A stretch of 64,000 bases of DNA from Desulfovibrio sp. Fe33 (GCF_028532725.1 NZ_JAQKGU010000001.1:62001-126000), one strand, 5' to 3'; shown: positions 45,555-55,083, numbered from the stretch's first letter. Numbers and translations: made by a program. The notes: generated by a model not told the origin, from the letters alone.

Positions 45555-46682
45555 ATGATCGAGGATATTTTGAAAAAAGAACGCGTTACACGATTCCGAT
45601 TCATCACTTTACTATGCCTGGCCTGTTTATTCCGGCTCTGCGCTCCGGCCTTAGCCGCAGACGTTCTTCTGATTCATTCCGGCCCGATCCCCACCCCCTG
45701 GAACCAACGGCTGGCTTCGGGCCTCATCGAAGGATTGGGCAGCAGGGCAGGGGTGCAGCAGGCGTTTCTTCCTTCCGACAGCGCGGACGAAGACGCCTTT
45801 GACGAAGTCTACGGCAAATTGTCCGAAGCCATGGCCGAGAGGACGCCCGACGCCGTTGTGACGGAGGGGGACATCGCCTTTGCCTTCGCCCGCAAGTACA
45901 GGGACCTGTTCCCGAACGCGCCGTTGATCTTCTGCGCCATGGACCGCCCCAACCCGAGAGAACTTTCCGAATGCGGCAACTGCACCGGCATTCCCTCGAC
46001 CTGCTCCGTGCGCGAAAACGTGAATCTCATTTTCACCATGCGCCCCGATACCCGCCTGTTGGTGGCCATCGTGGACAGCGCGCCCGAATCGGCCCCAATA
46101 AGGGAAGCCGTGAACCGGGCCATGGAGCCCTATCTCGACCGGGCGCAGATCATGTTCCCGGGTTTCGAGGCCGGGGACGAGCATGAACTGAATCTCGAAG
46201 AGCTTGGCGACACCCTGGCCAGCGTGCCCCCGTCGGGCGCGGTTCTTTTCCTGCGGTTCGCGGCAGAACGGGACGGCGCTCCCGTGTCGAATGAGCAGAT
46301 TTCGGACCTCATCCGGACGCGCGCCGCTTCACCCATCTTCCTCGTCAACGACGCCGCCTTCGGATCAGGTGCGGCGGGAGGACTGATGGTTCCCGCCAAG
46401 GACGTGGGCGAAAGCGCGGCCAGAGTAGCCATGAAGGTCCTCAACGGGGAGGACGTGCGCGAGATGCTGCCCGTTTCCACCGAGCCGGTGATGCGGTTCG
46501 ACGGCACGGCCCTTGCGCGGTTCGGCCTGCACGCGCCGGACGGGGCCGAAGTGGTCAACCCGCCGGCGGGCAAGGTGGAGGAGCGGTCGGTCCTGCCCGT
46601 CACCGGGCTTGCCTGGACCCTTGGAGTGGCCGGAATCGTCGGCCTGGCCATGCTCATCCGCCGCCCGCGTTTCAACCGCTGA
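45555..46682 (+). CDS. periplasmic-binding-like protein with C-terminal membrane helix
   Basis: A 375-residue protein with a signal peptide (FITLLCLACLFRLCAPALAA) and a type-1 periplasmic binding fold of the ABC_sub_bind class (DVLLIHSGPIPTPWNQRLASG; later SPIFLVNDAAFGSGAAGGLM). It ends in a membrane helix (GLAWTLGVAGIVGLAMLI) and a short basic tail. Unlike transporter binding proteins, it is therefore tethered with its domain outside. In many deltaproteobacteria the same domain is the sensor of larger kinases; here it stands alone behind a diguanylate cyclase. The ligand is unknown. Confidence 0.75.
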   Translation: MIEDILKKERVTRFRFITLLCLACLFRLCAPALAADVLLIHSGPIPTPWNQRLASGLIEGLGSRAGVQQAFLPSDSADEDAFDEVYGKLSEAMAERTPDAVVTEGDIAFAFARKYRDLFPNAPLIFCAMDRPNPRELSECGNCTGIPSTCSVRENVNLIFTMRPDTRLLVAIVDSAPESAPIREAVNRAMEPYLDRAQIMFPGFEAGDEHELNLEELGDTLASVPPSGAVLFLRFAAERDGAPVSNEQISDLIRTRAASPIFLVNDAAFGSGAAGGLMVPAKDVGESAARVAMKVLNGEDVREMLPVSTEPVMRFDGTALARFGLHAPDGAEVVNPPAGKVEERSVLPVTGLAWTLGVAGIVGLAMLIRRPRFNR

Positions 46683-46733
46683 CCATCGCGGCCTTGCTGT
46701 GTTTCCCGGCCCGATCTCCGAAGCTGAAACCGC

Positions 46734-49283
46734 TTAGACCGCGTGGCGGACGTCCACGGCCAGCACGGACAACAAGTTGCCGTCGCGATCCTTGACCGGC
46801 GTCGCCACTGTCAGACAATAGTCCTCCAACGCTTCGGAATAATAGATGTTCGAAATAAAACTCTCGCCGGTGCGGGTGGTTTCGCGGAACCAGTCGCTGT
46901 CGGCCCAGCTTGTGCCCGGTCCGCCTCGCAACGCGCCGGTATCGCCGCTCGCCGAGGCGAACTCCGTCGACTGCACGCCCCTGGGGTCCACGATCCAGGC
47001 CGTCTCCAGGCTCGGATTATCCCGAACCACCCGCTGCAACACCTTGAACCGCCTCTCCGGCACGGCCAGATCCGGGGCCTTAGCCAGGGACTCCACCTGT
47101 TGTTGGACCACGCCTTCGCCCAGGAGCATGAACAGCCCGTACAATTTGGACAGGGTCTCTATCTGGCCGGTCAGCTCGCCGATGGCCCCGCCGGTCTGGG
47201 CCACGGCACCGGCCGTCTTCGTGGACACGGTGTCCACCTCGCTCACGGCCCGATTGATTTCCTCGCCCACGTTGGACTGCTGAATGCTGGCCGTGGCGAT
47301 GGCCTCCACCTGCCGGGTGACGGTCTCGAAAAACTCCATGATCTCGCTGAGCGCCCGACCTGACTCCCCCGCAAGACGGTTGGCCACATCCACCCTTTCG
47401 GCGGCGCGGTCCATGCCCTTGATGTTTTCGCGCACGTCCGCCTGGATGGCCGCGATGGACCCGCCCACCTCGCGTGTTGCGTCCATGGTCTTTTCCGCGA
47501 GCTTGCGAACCTCGTCGGCAACCACCGCGAAGCCGCGCCCGGCATCCCCCGCGCGGGCGGCCTCGATGGCGGCATTGAGCGCCAGAAGGTTGGTCTGGTC
47601 GGCGATGTCGGAAATGACGTTCATGACCTTGCCGATGGAATCGGCCTTGCCTCCCAGGCTGGAGACCTGCCCCTTGAGCTGTTCGGTGATCGAATACACG
47701 TCGCCGATGGACTCCACAGTACGGCGCACCACATCGGAACCCTCCTGGGCACGCTGACGCGCGAATTCCGCATCCTTGGACGCGGTCTCGGCGTTGTTGG
47801 CCACTTCGCGGATAGACCCAGCCAGCTCCTCCATGGACGCCGCGGTGATCTCCACGCGCGAACTGAGACTGTTGGCCCCCTCCATGATCCGGTCGGACTC
47901 CTGGTTCACCGTGGCCGACGCCTCGCGCATTCCAGAAACGACATTTTCCAGCATTCCGGCTGCCTGGAGCATCCCTTCGCGCTGGGCCCGGGCCGCGTCG
48001 GTACGCGCCCGGCGTTCCCCCTCGGCCCGGACGACGGCGGCTTCCGCCTCGGCGGCCCGTGTCTCGGCAAGGCGCGACGCCTCCCCGGCCTCATGCATCT
48101 TCTCGCCCAGGTTGCGGACCATACGTTCAATGGCCTCGGAGACTTCGCCCAACTCGCCCTTGAACCGCCCCTCCGGTCGCGCAGCCAGGTCGCCCTCGGC
48201 CACCCGGCCCGCGTACACGCGCAGCTCCCGGAGCGGTTTGAGAAGAACGATACGCAAGAAAATCAAGGTAACGAGGACAATGCCCGCTGCGGACACACTG
48301 CCCACGGCCAGGGCCGCGTTCTCCAGCCCTCTTATCCGGTTCAGGGCCTCGGAGGCTTCGATCTTGGTCACCAGCCCCCAAACTACGCCGCCGACGTTGA
48401 TCGGGGAATAGGCGGCCAGCACCTTGTTTCCGCGATAGTCCACGCTGTTCATGCGTCCGCGCTCGCCCGCGAGGGCGCGGCGGGCCGGTTCGGAGTCCAT
48501 GATCCCCTGGCCGGGGTCGGCAAAGGATGCGACCACGCTGTGCGCCTCGGGGTCGGAATGAAGATCGGAACGCATAAGCCCGTCCGGGCCCACCAGAAAG
48601 GTTTCGCCGGTCTTGCCCATGCCCGCCCTGACGCGCATGACCTTGTTCACGGCTTCGATGGGGATGCGGAGCACGGCCACGCCTTCGATGCCCTCGCCAT
48701 GGCGGCGGACAGGCGCGGCGATAAAGGCGCAGGGCAAACCGTCGAGAGGAGAGTAGGGGGCGAAGTCGACGAATACGGTTTCGCCCTTCAGGGCTCGTTT
48801 CCAGGCTTCGGCGAGACGGCTCCCGGCCAACGGCCCATTGACGATGTCCTCACCCAGCTCGCGGCCCATGGCCACCGAAAAGACGATGCGCCCGGTGTCG
48901 TCCAGAATCAGGGCGTCGGCGTATCCGCGCACCTTGACCCACGGGACGAAATCCGGAACGACCTGCTTCAGGGCGTGAGCGTAGTCCTCGTCCTCCAGGT
49001 TCATGCGCTGCCCCGGTTTGGCCGCGTAAAAAATGATGTCCCGAAGCCGGACCAGCGCGCTGTATACGTACTTGGCTTCGGAATACATGGTGATATCGCG
49101 GTTCCAAAGCTCGGTCAGGCCGTCCAGTTCATTGGACTTGGCCTCCTGCAGGGAAACCAGTTTGCTGAAGGACTGCTCCTTCAGGCTCACCGAAGCGTTC
49201 TGCAAACTGTACCCCGCCATGCCGGCCAGTGGAACGATGCCCACCAGCAGGCAGAACAGTATCATTTTGACGCTGAGTCGCAT
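46734..49283 (-). CDS. methyl-accepting chemotaxis protein with C-terminal Cache-like domain
   Basis: An 849-residue chemoreceptor. First membrane helix ([19 protein letters not shown] region), a large double-Cache extracellular domain to about 300, second helix ([17 protein letters not shown]), HAMP, coiled coil, and the signalling hairpin [22 protein letters not shown]. Unusually it continues for about 150 residues after the signalling domain, into a Cache/PAS-like module ([40 protein letters not shown], read in parts). This would lie in the cytoplasm. GAGGGGG precedes ATG 49283. The ligand is unknown. Confidence 0.9.
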   Translation of the reverse strand: MRLSVKMILFCLLVGIVPLAGMAGYSLQNASVSLKEQSFSKLVSLQEAKSNELDGLTELWNRDITMYSEAKYVYSALVRLRDIIFYAAKPGQRMNLEDEDYAHALKQVVPDFVPWVKVRGYADALILDDTGRIVFSVAMGRELGEDIVNGPLAGSRLAEAWKRALKGETVFVDFAPYSPLDGLPCAFIAAPVRRHGEGIEGVAVLRIPIEAVNKVMRVRAGMGKTGETFLVGPDGLMRSDLHSDPEAHSVVASFADPGQGIMDSEPARRALAGERGRMNSVDYRGNKVLAAYSPINVGGVVWGLVTKIEASEALNRIRGLENAALAVGSVSAAGIVLVTLIFLRIVLLKPLRELRVYAGRVAEGDLAARPEGRFKGELGEVSEAIERMVRNLGEKMHEAGEASRLAETRAAEAEAAVVRAEGERRARTDAARAQREGMLQAAGMLENVVSGMREASATVNQESDRIMEGANSLSSRVEITAASMEELAGSIREVANNAETASKDAEFARQRAQEGSDVVRRTVESIGDVYSITEQLKGQVSSLGGKADSIGKVMNVISDIADQTNLLALNAAIEAARAGDAGRGFAVVADEVRKLAEKTMDATREVGGSIAAIQADVRENIKGMDRAAERVDVANRLAGESGRALSEIMEFFETVTRQVEAIATASIQQSNVGEEINRAVSEVDTVSTKTAGAVAQTGGAIGELTGQIETLSKLYGLFMLLGEGVVQQQVESLAKAPDLAVPERRFKVLQRVVRDNPSLETAWIVDPRGVQSTEFASASGDTGALRGGPGTSWADSDWFRETTRTGESFISNIYYSEALEDYCLTVATPVKDRDGNLLSVLAVDVRHAV

Positions 49284-49419
49284 TTTTCCCCCTCTTTCGG
49301 CTCCGTTTCGATGCAGAGCTCCAAGATAGTGAAGCTACTCGGGTTTTTAATTTTGGCGACCCGATTTGTTACAGGAGAGAAACAGTGATGTTACATGTGT
49401 GATGTATTTTTGTTACGTT

Positions 49420-49439
49420 GGTAATCATAATGATTATCC
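49420..49439. promoter_or_regulatory. imperfect AT-rich palindrome upstream of chemoreceptor
   Basis: GGTAATCATAATGATTATCC has two-fold symmetry and resembles a Fur-type box (alternating GATAAT/ATTATC). It lies 137 bases before the leftward chemoreceptor start and 13 bases past the end of the small membrane protein gene. The regulator is not identified. Confidence 0.35.
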
Positions 49440-49451
49440 ATGGATGGGAGC

Positions 49452-49679
49452 TTATTCGGCAAGGACGGCGTAGAGGGCCGCCAGAAGCCACAAGAGTCCG
49501 CAGACGGCGGATGTTACAGGAATCATCCACCATTTGAGCTGGACCGGGCGACCGCGAAGCCGAAAGGATGCGCAGCAGCGAAACAGGGAGAGGACCATCT
49601 GGATGAGCAGGCCGGACGCGGCCAGTGCGGGCAGGGCAAGGACCCAGAAGAGGGGATCGGACATCCAGTCGGTGCGCAT
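49452..49679 (-). CDS. small two-helix membrane protein downstream of DAC-domain gene
   Basis: A 75-residue ORF with two hydrophobic segments (PLFWVLALPALAASGLLIQMV and IPVTSAVCGLLWLLAALYAVL, read in parts) joined by a basic loop (RCCASFRLRGRPVQLKWW). Its start at 49679 is 16 bases past the DAC-gene stop, in the same direction, so the two are probably co-transcribed. I recognise no family. A start at MSDP five codons in is also possible. Confidence 0.55.
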   Translation of the reverse strand: MRTDWMSDPLFWVLALPALAASGLLIQMVLSLFRCCASFRLRGRPVQLKWWMIPVTSAVCGLLWLLAALYAVLAE

Positions 49680-49695
49680 GATCCGAAAACAGGGG

Positions 49696-51120
49696 TCAGT
49701 TCATGACCCACTCGGCCAGAAGCGGGGGGCGCCGCAAGCCGCAGATGTGCTGGAAGTGGCACAGGGCGGTCAATTCCACCCCGTCCTTGATGATGGACAC
49801 GGGCCGGTCGGCGGACACGACCACGACCACGAGCTCCTCATGTTCGGCGGTAAAACGCAGGGCGGAGTTGAAGCGCGCGCCCCTGGCCCGGTTCTCGCCA
49901 GGCACGCTGCGGCCGTCCATGAGGCAGGCGAAGCCGTGCAGTTTGAGATCGCGGCCGATGTGCACGGCCCCGTCCAGCTTGGCCAGGGAGCAGGCCAGCT
50001 TGAGATGGCTGGTGCTGGTCAGGTCCAGCGGCTCCACCAAATGTTGCCCGGACATGTTCAGGGGGTTGCGGCCCATATCAACAACCAGGGTGCAGCCGTG
50101 CTTGCGATCGCGCACCCGGTTGACCATGGTGGTGACGATCTTGAACAGGGCGTTCTGCTTCCCCATGGTCATGTCCGTCTCCAGGAACTGTTCCTCCAGT
50201 TGGACCAGATTGGCCCGGAGGTTGGAAGAGCGGAACCGGCCGTCGCCGAAGCTGCACACCAACTGGTCGCGAATCCACAGGAACCCGTAGGAGCCGGAGA
50301 ATTGGGCCGCCAGGTAGGCGCCGGGCATGGGGCCGATGGCGATGCCGAGAACGGACGTCCCGTTCGAGACCAGCACTCTGCCCGAGTCCTCCACGGCCTG
50401 CAAAAGTTTGCGGACATGCTTGAAATTCGCGGTCTTGGGTTGCTCGTGTTCCGGAAAACGGCAGATGAAGCGGACCTTATCGAGCTGGGTGGGCTCCACC
50501 ACCACGATGCGCCCCCTGGGGGCCGCGCCTTCCTCCTTGGTGGCCGATACGCCGATGAGCGCGTCCAGGAAGGGATAGACCCTGATCTGGGTATCCAGCC
50601 ACCCCTGGCGGGAACGCTCGTCCACGATGTAGTCCCGAATGGCGTGAATGGCGCAGTGCTGGAGCATGAACCCGGCGGTGTCCAGCCCCAGAACGCTGCC
50701 TGTGGCGAAGTGCTGTGAAAACAGCTCGGCCGCGTATTCCAGCCAGCTCCGCGTGGGACCGAGGGAGCACATGTCCGGGTGCTCTTCGGTGAACCACATC
50801 TGGTAGCTCACGGAATTGGAGCGCGCCGCCAAATTGATGAGTCCGGCAAGGTCCAGCCCGACCTCGTCCTGGCTGAGGACGCGCAACCCCTCGATGCGCT
50901 CTTCCTTGCCGCGCCAGCGGTTCGAATACAGAAAATAATCCTGAAGTTTGGGCTCATGGCCTTCGAGCAGCCCCTGCGGGTCGCAGATGCGCGGCGGTTC
51001 GCCGCGTCCGACCGCATAGACCACGGCCACCCGGCTCGGAGGAGAGAAATGGGACAACCCGTCCCGCAGGCCGTCCAGAATGTGAAATATGCAGATGTTC
51101 TCGAACGATGCTTGTGACAT
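49696..51120 (-). CDS. protein with divergent diadenylate-cyclase (DisA_N) domain
   Basis: A 474-residue protein. The first 300 residues are an unfamiliar, soluble N-terminal region. The C-terminal part is a DAC/DisA_N domain: LDGAVHIGRDLKLHGFACLM (DGA at 383-385) and ARGARFNSALRFTAE, followed by VVVVSADRPVSIIKDG. The DGA motif is intact, but the usual RHR motif reads RFN (from residue 416), so diadenylate cyclase activity is uncertain. No DisA DNA-binding region or CdaA membrane helices are present. ATG 51120 has GGGAGC upstream. It may make or bind a cyclic dinucleotide. Confidence 0.75.
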   Translation of the reverse strand: MSQASFENICIFHILDGLRDGLSHFSPPSRVAVVYAVGRGEPPRICDPQGLLEGHEPKLQDYFLYSNRWRGKEERIEGLRVLSQDEVGLDLAGLINLAARSNSVSYQMWFTEEHPDMCSLGPTRSWLEYAAELFSQHFATGSVLGLDTAGFMLQHCAIHAIRDYIVDERSRQGWLDTQIRVYPFLDALIGVSATKEEGAAPRGRIVVVEPTQLDKVRFICRFPEHEQPKTANFKHVRKLLQAVEDSGRVLVSNGTSVLGIAIGPMPGAYLAAQFSGSYGFLWIRDQLVCSFGDGRFRSSNLRANLVQLEEQFLETDMTMGKQNALFKIVTTMVNRVRDRKHGCTLVVDMGRNPLNMSGQHLVEPLDLTSTSHLKLACSLAKLDGAVHIGRDLKLHGFACLMDGRSVPGENRARGARFNSALRFTAEHEELVVVVVSADRPVSIIKDGVELTALCHFQHICGLRRPPLLAEWVMN

Positions 51121-51341
51121 GCTCCCGGCTCCCGATGACGACTTTCTGCACCCTACAATGGCTCATCCGTAGACCGAATGTCTTGAAAATGTCCAGAAAA
51201 GGATGGAATTGCCGTCACAAAGCTATCAGCCGCCGTTTGCAGGGCGGGAGGTGAGAGAATCGGGCACGCCCGGAACGCGCGCGAAAGACAGGCGGAGCGC
51301 CCACGCGGGGTCTCCGGGAAAAGGAAGCGAACGGTGCCGGG

Positions 51342-52133
51342 CTAGACCCGGGCGGCGACGAGAACGTCGGCCAGCTCGCGTATCACGCCGTAACCGCCCC
51401 TGGCCTCCGTGACCAGGTCGGCCATGGCGAGAATCGCGGGATGGGCGTCGGCGGGCGCGACCTTGAACCCGGCCAGCCCCATGGCGTCGGCGTCGTTGAC
51501 GTCGTTGCCGACGAAAAGCACTTCGCCCACGGAAACATGGTTCTTTTCGGCAAGATTTATCAGGGCGGCACCTTTGTCGCGGATGCCGTGGACAGCCTCC
51601 AAACCGATCTTGTCGGCCCTGGCCTTGACCACGGGATTAACCTCCGTGGAAAGGATGACCTGGGCGATGCCGAGGGCGCGGATGAGGTTGACGCCCATGC
51701 CGTCGCTGCGGTTGGCGAACACGGATTCGCGCCCCTCCTGATCGGTAAGCACACGGTTGTCGGTCATGACGCCGTCGAAATCGTAGACGATGAGGCCGAC
51801 CCGTTCCAGCCCGGGCAGTCCCCGGCCGGTGAGAGAGAGCATTTCGCCGTCCGGCCCGAGGTAGATGGGCTGATCCTTCATGAGCTTTTCGGCGCGGCCG
51901 CCGCCGTTGTCCAGAATGCCCGCCACGGCGAGGACAACGTCCGGCACCTCCAGAGTGACGATCACGCACCCCCCGGCGGTGGTGTCCCGTCCCTCGACAA
52001 GGCGCAACGACTGGCCGTAAGGCCCGACGAGCAGTCCGTCCCAGGCCAGGTCGAACCCCAGGGCGTTCTTGTAGAAGGCGGCGGACTTGGCGATATTTCG
52101 AACCAACAGGGTGACGGGGGGGAATGCGGCCAT
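51342..52133 (-). CDS. fusion of VOC (glyoxalase-like) and KdsC-type HAD phosphatase
   Basis: A 263-residue protein with two parts. Residues 1-105 look like a VOC/glyoxalase fold (VTLLVRNIAKSAAFYKNALGF; GPYGQSLRLVEGRD). Residues 110-260 form a KdsC/C0-type HAD phosphatase with DxD at 118-120 (VYDFDGVMTDNRV), STEVNPVVKARADKIG and the late FVGNDVNDADAMG. KdsC removes phosphate from KDO 8-phosphate in lipopolysaccharide synthesis, but single-domain KdsC is about 180 residues; the VOC addition is unusual. The substrate is open: KDO-8-P or a related sialic-type acid phosphate. No KDO or sialate genes are adjacent. The frame is continuous, so this is one polypeptide. Confidence 0.82.
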   Translation of the reverse strand: MAAFPPVTLLVRNIAKSAAFYKNALGFDLAWDGLLVGPYGQSLRLVEGRDTTAGGCVIVTLEVPDVVLAVAGILDNGGGRAEKLMKDQPIYLGPDGEMLSLTGRGLPGLERVGLIVYDFDGVMTDNRVLTDQEGRESVFANRSDGMGVNLIRALGIAQVILSTEVNPVVKARADKIGLEAVHGIRDKGAALINLAEKNHVSVGEVLFVGNDVNDADAMGLAGFKVAPADAHPAILAMADLVTEARGGYGVIRELADVLVAARV

Positions 52134-52420
52134 ATCGACTCCTCGGCTTCGTGTTTGGCGTTCACATTACCTCTCCACGAACAACCGCGCAACATCCGTG
52201 AAAAAGATGTCTTCGGTCACTGTTCCGTATGCTCATGAGAGGGCCGAGCCGGACCGGCCCAGACGTAGGAGAGCGCAAGAGCGGCCTTGTCCGTCATGCG
52301 CGGGGGAGAGCTGCATCCCCGCAATCCAGGCGCGTCAAGGATGGCCCGATTCCGCCTCGACAGGGGCCATATAGCCAGCTAACAATCAGCACAACATACT
52401 GATATGATGTTAAATAATAC

Positions 52421-53641
52421 TCACGACCTGAGAACGTCCAAAATCTCGATATTGGCGGCCTGCCAGGCGGGGTAGGCTCCGGCCGCGACGCCCAGTAGGC
52501 ATGACCCGATCAACGTTGTGGCCAGGCTGGCGGGGTCGATGATGACGGGCAGATCGGCAAGGGTACAGCCGACCAGAACGAGGATAACGGTCACGGCCAC
52601 GCCCAGCCCGCCGCCCACGGCCGCCATGAGCCCGGATTCGAACAGGAACTGCCGGACGATGTCCCGCCTGCGCCCGCCCACGGCGCGGCGAACGCCGATT
52701 TCCACGCGGCGGGAGCGGACCACCAGGATCATGATGGACAGGATGCCCATGCCTCCCACTGCGAACGAAATGGTCGAGGTGATTCCGCCCAGGGTGGTCA
52801 TCAGGTCCAGGGCCTGCCGTTGCAGTTTGATGGCGTCGGCTGCGGACATGGAGCTGAAGTCGTCGTCCTCGCCCGGGTCGATCCGGTGCCGTTCGCGCAT
52901 GATCGCGTTGACCGACTCGTTGACCATGTCCAGCCCGGCGTCCTTGGCCAGGCGCAGATAGACCCCGGAAAGCCACTGCTGATTGCTGGCCCGGCGCATG
53001 TAGGTCGTCAGGGGCAGGAGCAGGGTTTCGTCCTGGTCGGTGCCGGACACGTCGCGCCCTTTCTCCTCCATGACGCCGATGACCCGGAAGCTGGCCCGAA
53101 ACATGTAGAGGTCACGCCCAACGGCGGCTTCCGGCCTGCCGTACAAACGTTGCGCGATCTTGCGCCCGAGCACGCAGACCTTGGCCCGGTCCTCCACCTC
53201 GCGCCAACTGAAGAAACGGCCGGTGTCCGGATGAAAGCTGCGAATTTCCTGATAGCTCGGCCAGCAGGCCATTATCTGGGCATCGACCGCGTTGCCGCCG
53301 CCGCGTACGGTCATGGTCGTGGTGACGAAGGGCGTGCCGTCCACCACCGAGGGTACGGAATCGATGAGGGCCTGGGCGTCTGACAGGACAAAGTTGCGCG
53401 ATCCGCCCGAAATCCGCATTGCGCCGCCCCTGGTGAAGCGGACCGCCCCGGCAAGCACGGCGTAGAGGTTGGGACCGAGCTTCTCCGTCTCCATCTCGGC
53501 CTGTCGGACCATGATCTTGGAGACATGCTGCACTCCGGTAAAGGCCAGCGCCCCCAGGAACACCCCGAGCATGGCGAGCACGGCGCGCAGCTTGTGGGCC
53601 GACAGGGACGATACCGCAATGGTCAGGTTCAGGGGCAGCAT
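52421..53641 (-). CDS. MacB-type ABC transporter permease
   Basis: A 406-residue permease of the MacB/FtsX class. One N-terminal helix (LRAVLAMLGVFLGALAFTGV), a large periplasmic MacB-PCD domain (about 45-270), then three C-terminal helices (ISFAVGGMGILSIMILVV; GLMAAVGGGLGVAVTVILVLVG; LATTLIGSCLLGVAAGAYPA). The conserved RRVEIGVRRAVGGRRRDI coupling motif is present. No ATPase gene is adjacent, so it must use one encoded elsewhere. It is the last gene of the leftward run and starts 12 bases after the DUF3431 gene. Confidence 0.88.
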   Translation of the reverse strand: MLPLNLTIAVSSLSAHKLRAVLAMLGVFLGALAFTGVQHVSKIMVRQAEMETEKLGPNLYAVLAGAVRFTRGGAMRISGGSRNFVLSDAQALIDSVPSVVDGTPFVTTTMTVRGGGNAVDAQIMACWPSYQEIRSFHPDTGRFFSWREVEDRAKVCVLGRKIAQRLYGRPEAAVGRDLYMFRASFRVIGVMEEKGRDVSGTDQDETLLLPLTTYMRRASNQQWLSGVYLRLAKDAGLDMVNESVNAIMRERHRIDPGEDDDFSSMSAADAIKLQRQALDLMTTLGGITSTISFAVGGMGILSIMILVVRSRRVEIGVRRAVGGRRRDIVRQFLFESGLMAAVGGGLGVAVTVILVLVGCTLADLPVIIDPASLATTLIGSCLLGVAAGAYPAWQAANIEILDVLRS

Positions 53642-53653
53642 TTCGGTCTTCCT

Positions 53654-54319
53654 CTATTCATAGCGGTCCCGGTTCCAGACCGTATTGCCGTTGAAAATGT
53701 GCTGCCAAAGCCGTTCGAAGGCGTGGCCAGTATTGCGCTCGTCGCGCGGGTCCGCCTCGGTGAGTTCCAGACAGAACTCGTAAAAGGCCTTGGGCCGCGT
53801 CCGTATGCGTTCGCCGGTCACGCAAAAATTGCCCGTTGGAGCGCGGCAGACGATCTCGCGCGGCATGGGCGCGCCAAAAATGCGCTCGAACACCTCGCCC
53901 ACCGGGATATCGCGTCCCCAACCGGCCCAGCGCCCCTCGTTTTCGGGTTTCCGCAGGTCGTGCGGCCTGCCCAGCGCGTCGCTTTTGAGCTTGAACCAGG
54001 CCAGCCCCTTGAAGGGCACGCGCCTGTCGGCCGCATCCTCGAGCCGCTCCCGCAGGGTCTCGACCGTCGCCCGCCCGCGATCATCAAGGTGATCGAAAGG
54101 GTCGCCCTGCAAAAAGACGTTCACCGGAGCAAGGGCGTCGTACTCGGCCACAATATGGCTGAAATAGGTGTGCGCCTCCCGACCGATATTCGGCAGGACG
54201 CGGGCGTCCGGACCGAGGCCGCCGCCCTTGTCGTAGATCACGTGATCGAACCCCAGGGCGTCGGCCCAGGACACGTCCTCGCAGTACCTGGCGATGATTA
54301 CCCTGATGTCGTCGCGCAT
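53654..54319 (-). CDS. DUF3431 protein
   Basis: A 221-residue soluble protein of the DUF3431 family. It begins RVIIARYCEDVSWAD and contains HVIYDKGGG, NIGREAHTYFSHIVAEYD and VFLQGDPFDH, the usual conserved blocks, with a glycosyltransferase-like feel. The function is unknown. ATG 54319 has GAGGAATCTT upstream; a longer frame to 54556 runs into larC. It lies 17 bases after larC and 12 before the ABC permease. Confidence 0.82.
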   Translation of the reverse strand: MRDDIRVIIARYCEDVSWADALGFDHVIYDKGGGLGPDARVLPNIGREAHTYFSHIVAEYDALAPVNVFLQGDPFDHLDDRGRATVETLRERLEDAADRRVPFKGLAWFKLKSDALGRPHDLRKPENEGRWAGWGRDIPVGEVFERIFGAPMPREIVCRAPTGNFCVTGERIRTRPKAFYEFCLELTEADPRDERNTGHAFERLWQHIFNGNTVWNRDRYE

Positions 54320-54336
54320 AAGATTCCTCGCGTCCG

Positions 54337-55083
54337 CTATTCCGAAACCTTCTCCAGGAGCATGGCGCGGACGTAGGTCGGTTGTTCGTCCGATGACCGT
54401 CCGCCCGAGCCGTAGCCCACGCCGAGGAGAGTGCCGAGGGGCAGGGGGCCGAAGCCGTCCGCAACAGTCCGCAAGATGGCAAGGCCAGTGGGTGTGGCCC
54501 GCTCCATGGAGCAGTCTGATCCGAAGGAGATCAAGCCTTTGGCCAGTTCCGCGCAAGCCGGTGCCGGAACTGACATTCTGCCGTGAGCGCAGTCCACGAA
54601 ACCGGACCCGAGATCCACCGGGCTACAGACCACGCTTTCGGCCTCCAGCGCGTCCAGGAGAAGCATTGAACCGCAAATGTCCGCAAGGGTGTCCACAGCC
54701 CCGATTTCATGGAAATGCACTTGTTCCAAATCCACGCCGTGGACCTTTGCTTCGGCCTCGCCGAGCAGCCTCAAGGCCTCCATCGCCCGGTCGGCTGCCC
54801 GCCCTTCAAGGCCGCTTTGTCCGATGATGGCGCACAGGTCCGAATAGTGGCGCAAAGGCTGTTCGCGTGTCTGAAGCACGTCAACGTGCATGGTGCGGAT
54901 GCCCGCAATCCGCTTCACTGACCATTCGAGTCCGAAACCATCCAGACCCAGGCGGGCCAGTTCGTTTTCGAGATGCTCAAAGCCCCGTCCCGGACCGCGC
55001 CATTCCTCAAGGGCGTGACTCAGGGCCGAGAGCAGCATGTCGCCGCTCACACCCGTGGAGCAGTCGAGATATACCGTGTTCAT
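54337..55083 (-). CDS. larC: LarC N-terminal domain protein (nickel insertion), short form
   Basis: A 248-residue protein matching LarC1, the N-terminal half of LarC: DCSTGVSGDMLLSAL, HFHEIGAVDTLADICG, PVDLGSGFVDCAHGRMSVPAPA and ATPTGLAIL. LarC inserts nickel into the pincer nucleotide cofactor at the cost of CTP. Full LarC is about 400 residues, and in some species it needs a programmed frameshift to add LarC2. Here the reading frame ends at VRAMLLEKVSE and the next gene begins 17 bases on, leaving no room for LarC2. It overlaps larB as ATGA. Confidence 0.85.
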   Translation of the reverse strand: MNTVYLDCSTGVSGDMLLSALSHALEEWRGPGRGFEHLENELARLGLDGFGLEWSVKRIAGIRTMHVDVLQTREQPLRHYSDLCAIIGQSGLEGRAADRAMEALRLLGEAEAKVHGVDLEQVHFHEIGAVDTLADICGSMLLLDALEAESVVCSPVDLGSGFVDCAHGRMSVPAPACAELAKGLISFGSDCSMERATPTGLAILRTVADGFGPLPLGTLLGVGYGSGGRSSDEQPTYVRAMLLEKVSE

